Positions 47,379 through 47,774 of a stretch of 47,774 nucleotides of DNA are shown here, piece by piece. Source of the DNA: Hellea sp. GTDB taxonomy: Bacteria; Pseudomonadota; Alphaproteobacteria; Caulobacterales; Maricaulaceae. The first letter of the stretch is position 1, and every line of letters starts with the position of its first letter. The DNA is taken from NCBI GenBank assembly GCA_020628495.1, contig JAHDFA010000005.1, positions 1 through 47,774 of the forward strand, in the 5' to 3' direction. Position numbers and translations under genes: made by a program. Under the pieces are notes generated by a model that searched no databases, was not told the DNA's origin, and saw nothing but the letters and a program-made list of their open reading frames with translations.

Positions 47379-47543
47379 AAGATATAGTGAAGAATAGGGG
47401 GTAAATCAGAACAAATATCAGGCTCTCAGATTGCTCAAAATGTAATTCGTCGTAGTTCAGAAGGAAGGCTCTGCGGCAAATTTGAGACCCTAAAAATGGC
47501 AAATCCGCCCTGAAAAACGTAAGGCAATTAATTTTGTTGGTTT

Positions 47544-47774
47544 TTAAAGAGCTTCGCTCTCGTTCCGCTTTCGTTCCAAAACGTGTCGTAAATGTACACG
47601 ATCATTGTCACTAGGCCAAATAACGGTTGCACCCGCAGTTGCCAGTTCAACAAGCTCTAAATCATCATCACCAGCTACAGCTAAAGCTAAAGCTAAAGCT
47701 AAAGCTAAAGCTGTAGAGATACAAGTTAACAAGCAACTCAATCTAAATCCAGTTGATGCAATTGCTCCACCAGC
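47544..47774 (-). CDS. Partial ORF (3' end only) of unknown function, containing an Ala-Leu repeat; truncated by window end
   Basis: Minus frame open to the window edge: ...LTCISTALALALALALAVAGDDDLELVELATAGATVIWPSDNDRVHLRHVLERKRNESEAL*. The opposite strand is also open here, so coding strand is uncertain. Confidence 0.35.
   Translation of the reverse strand, partial: AGGAIASTGFRLSCLLTCISTALALALALALAVAGDDDLELVELATAGATVIWPSDNDRVHLRHVLERKRNESEAL
47680..47712. repeat. Hexanucleotide tandem repeat (GCTAAA)x5 plus GCT
   Basis: Read directly: GCTAAAGCTAAAGCTAAAGCTAAAGCTAAAGCT. Confidence 0.95.

Noticed and set aside
1-47774. CRISPR arrays, rRNA, intact prophage or transposon
   Set aside because: No regularly spaced repeats, rRNA-like sequence, phage structural operon or transposase ORF seen; only the single recombinase and the DUF2793-like gene hint at mobility

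Overview
The window looks like an alphaproteobacterial surface-glycan biosynthesis region of about 42 kb. It is flanked on the left by the end of a phosphate-uptake operon (pstC-pstA-pstB-phoU) and on the right by a divergent response regulator / 7TMR-DISM-like histidine kinase pair and a GC-richer tyrosine recombinase. The glycan block encodes most of a legionaminic/sialic-acid-like (NulO) pathway: a LegB-like dehydratase, LegC, NeuB/LegI, a PtmE-like CBS-nucleotidyltransferase, NeuD, NeuC/LegG and NeuA/LegF. It also carries wecB-wecC, glmM, gmd-fcl, a phosphomannomutase, galU, rmlA-rmlB, glycosyltransferases, O-acyltransferases, and a deacetylase-formyltransferase pair. The most notable items are: (1) a 952-aa protein that reads as an ABC-exporter membrane domain fused to three NBD-like segments that have lost their ATP-binding motifs; (2) a perfect 10-bp inverted repeat with a 6-bp spacer, strongly dif/Xer-core-like, next to the recombinase start codon; (3) a deacetylase-formyltransferase pair with ATGA overlap; (4) two divergent paralogues sharing a DIQHGxxGxxHHAYS motif, probably an uncharacterised GT-B-like family; (5) a phage/GTA-type DUF2793-like protein inside the polysaccharide locus; (6) four convergent gene pairs that overlap tail-to-tail by exactly four bases. 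All family calls come from reading motifs by eye. No database search was run.
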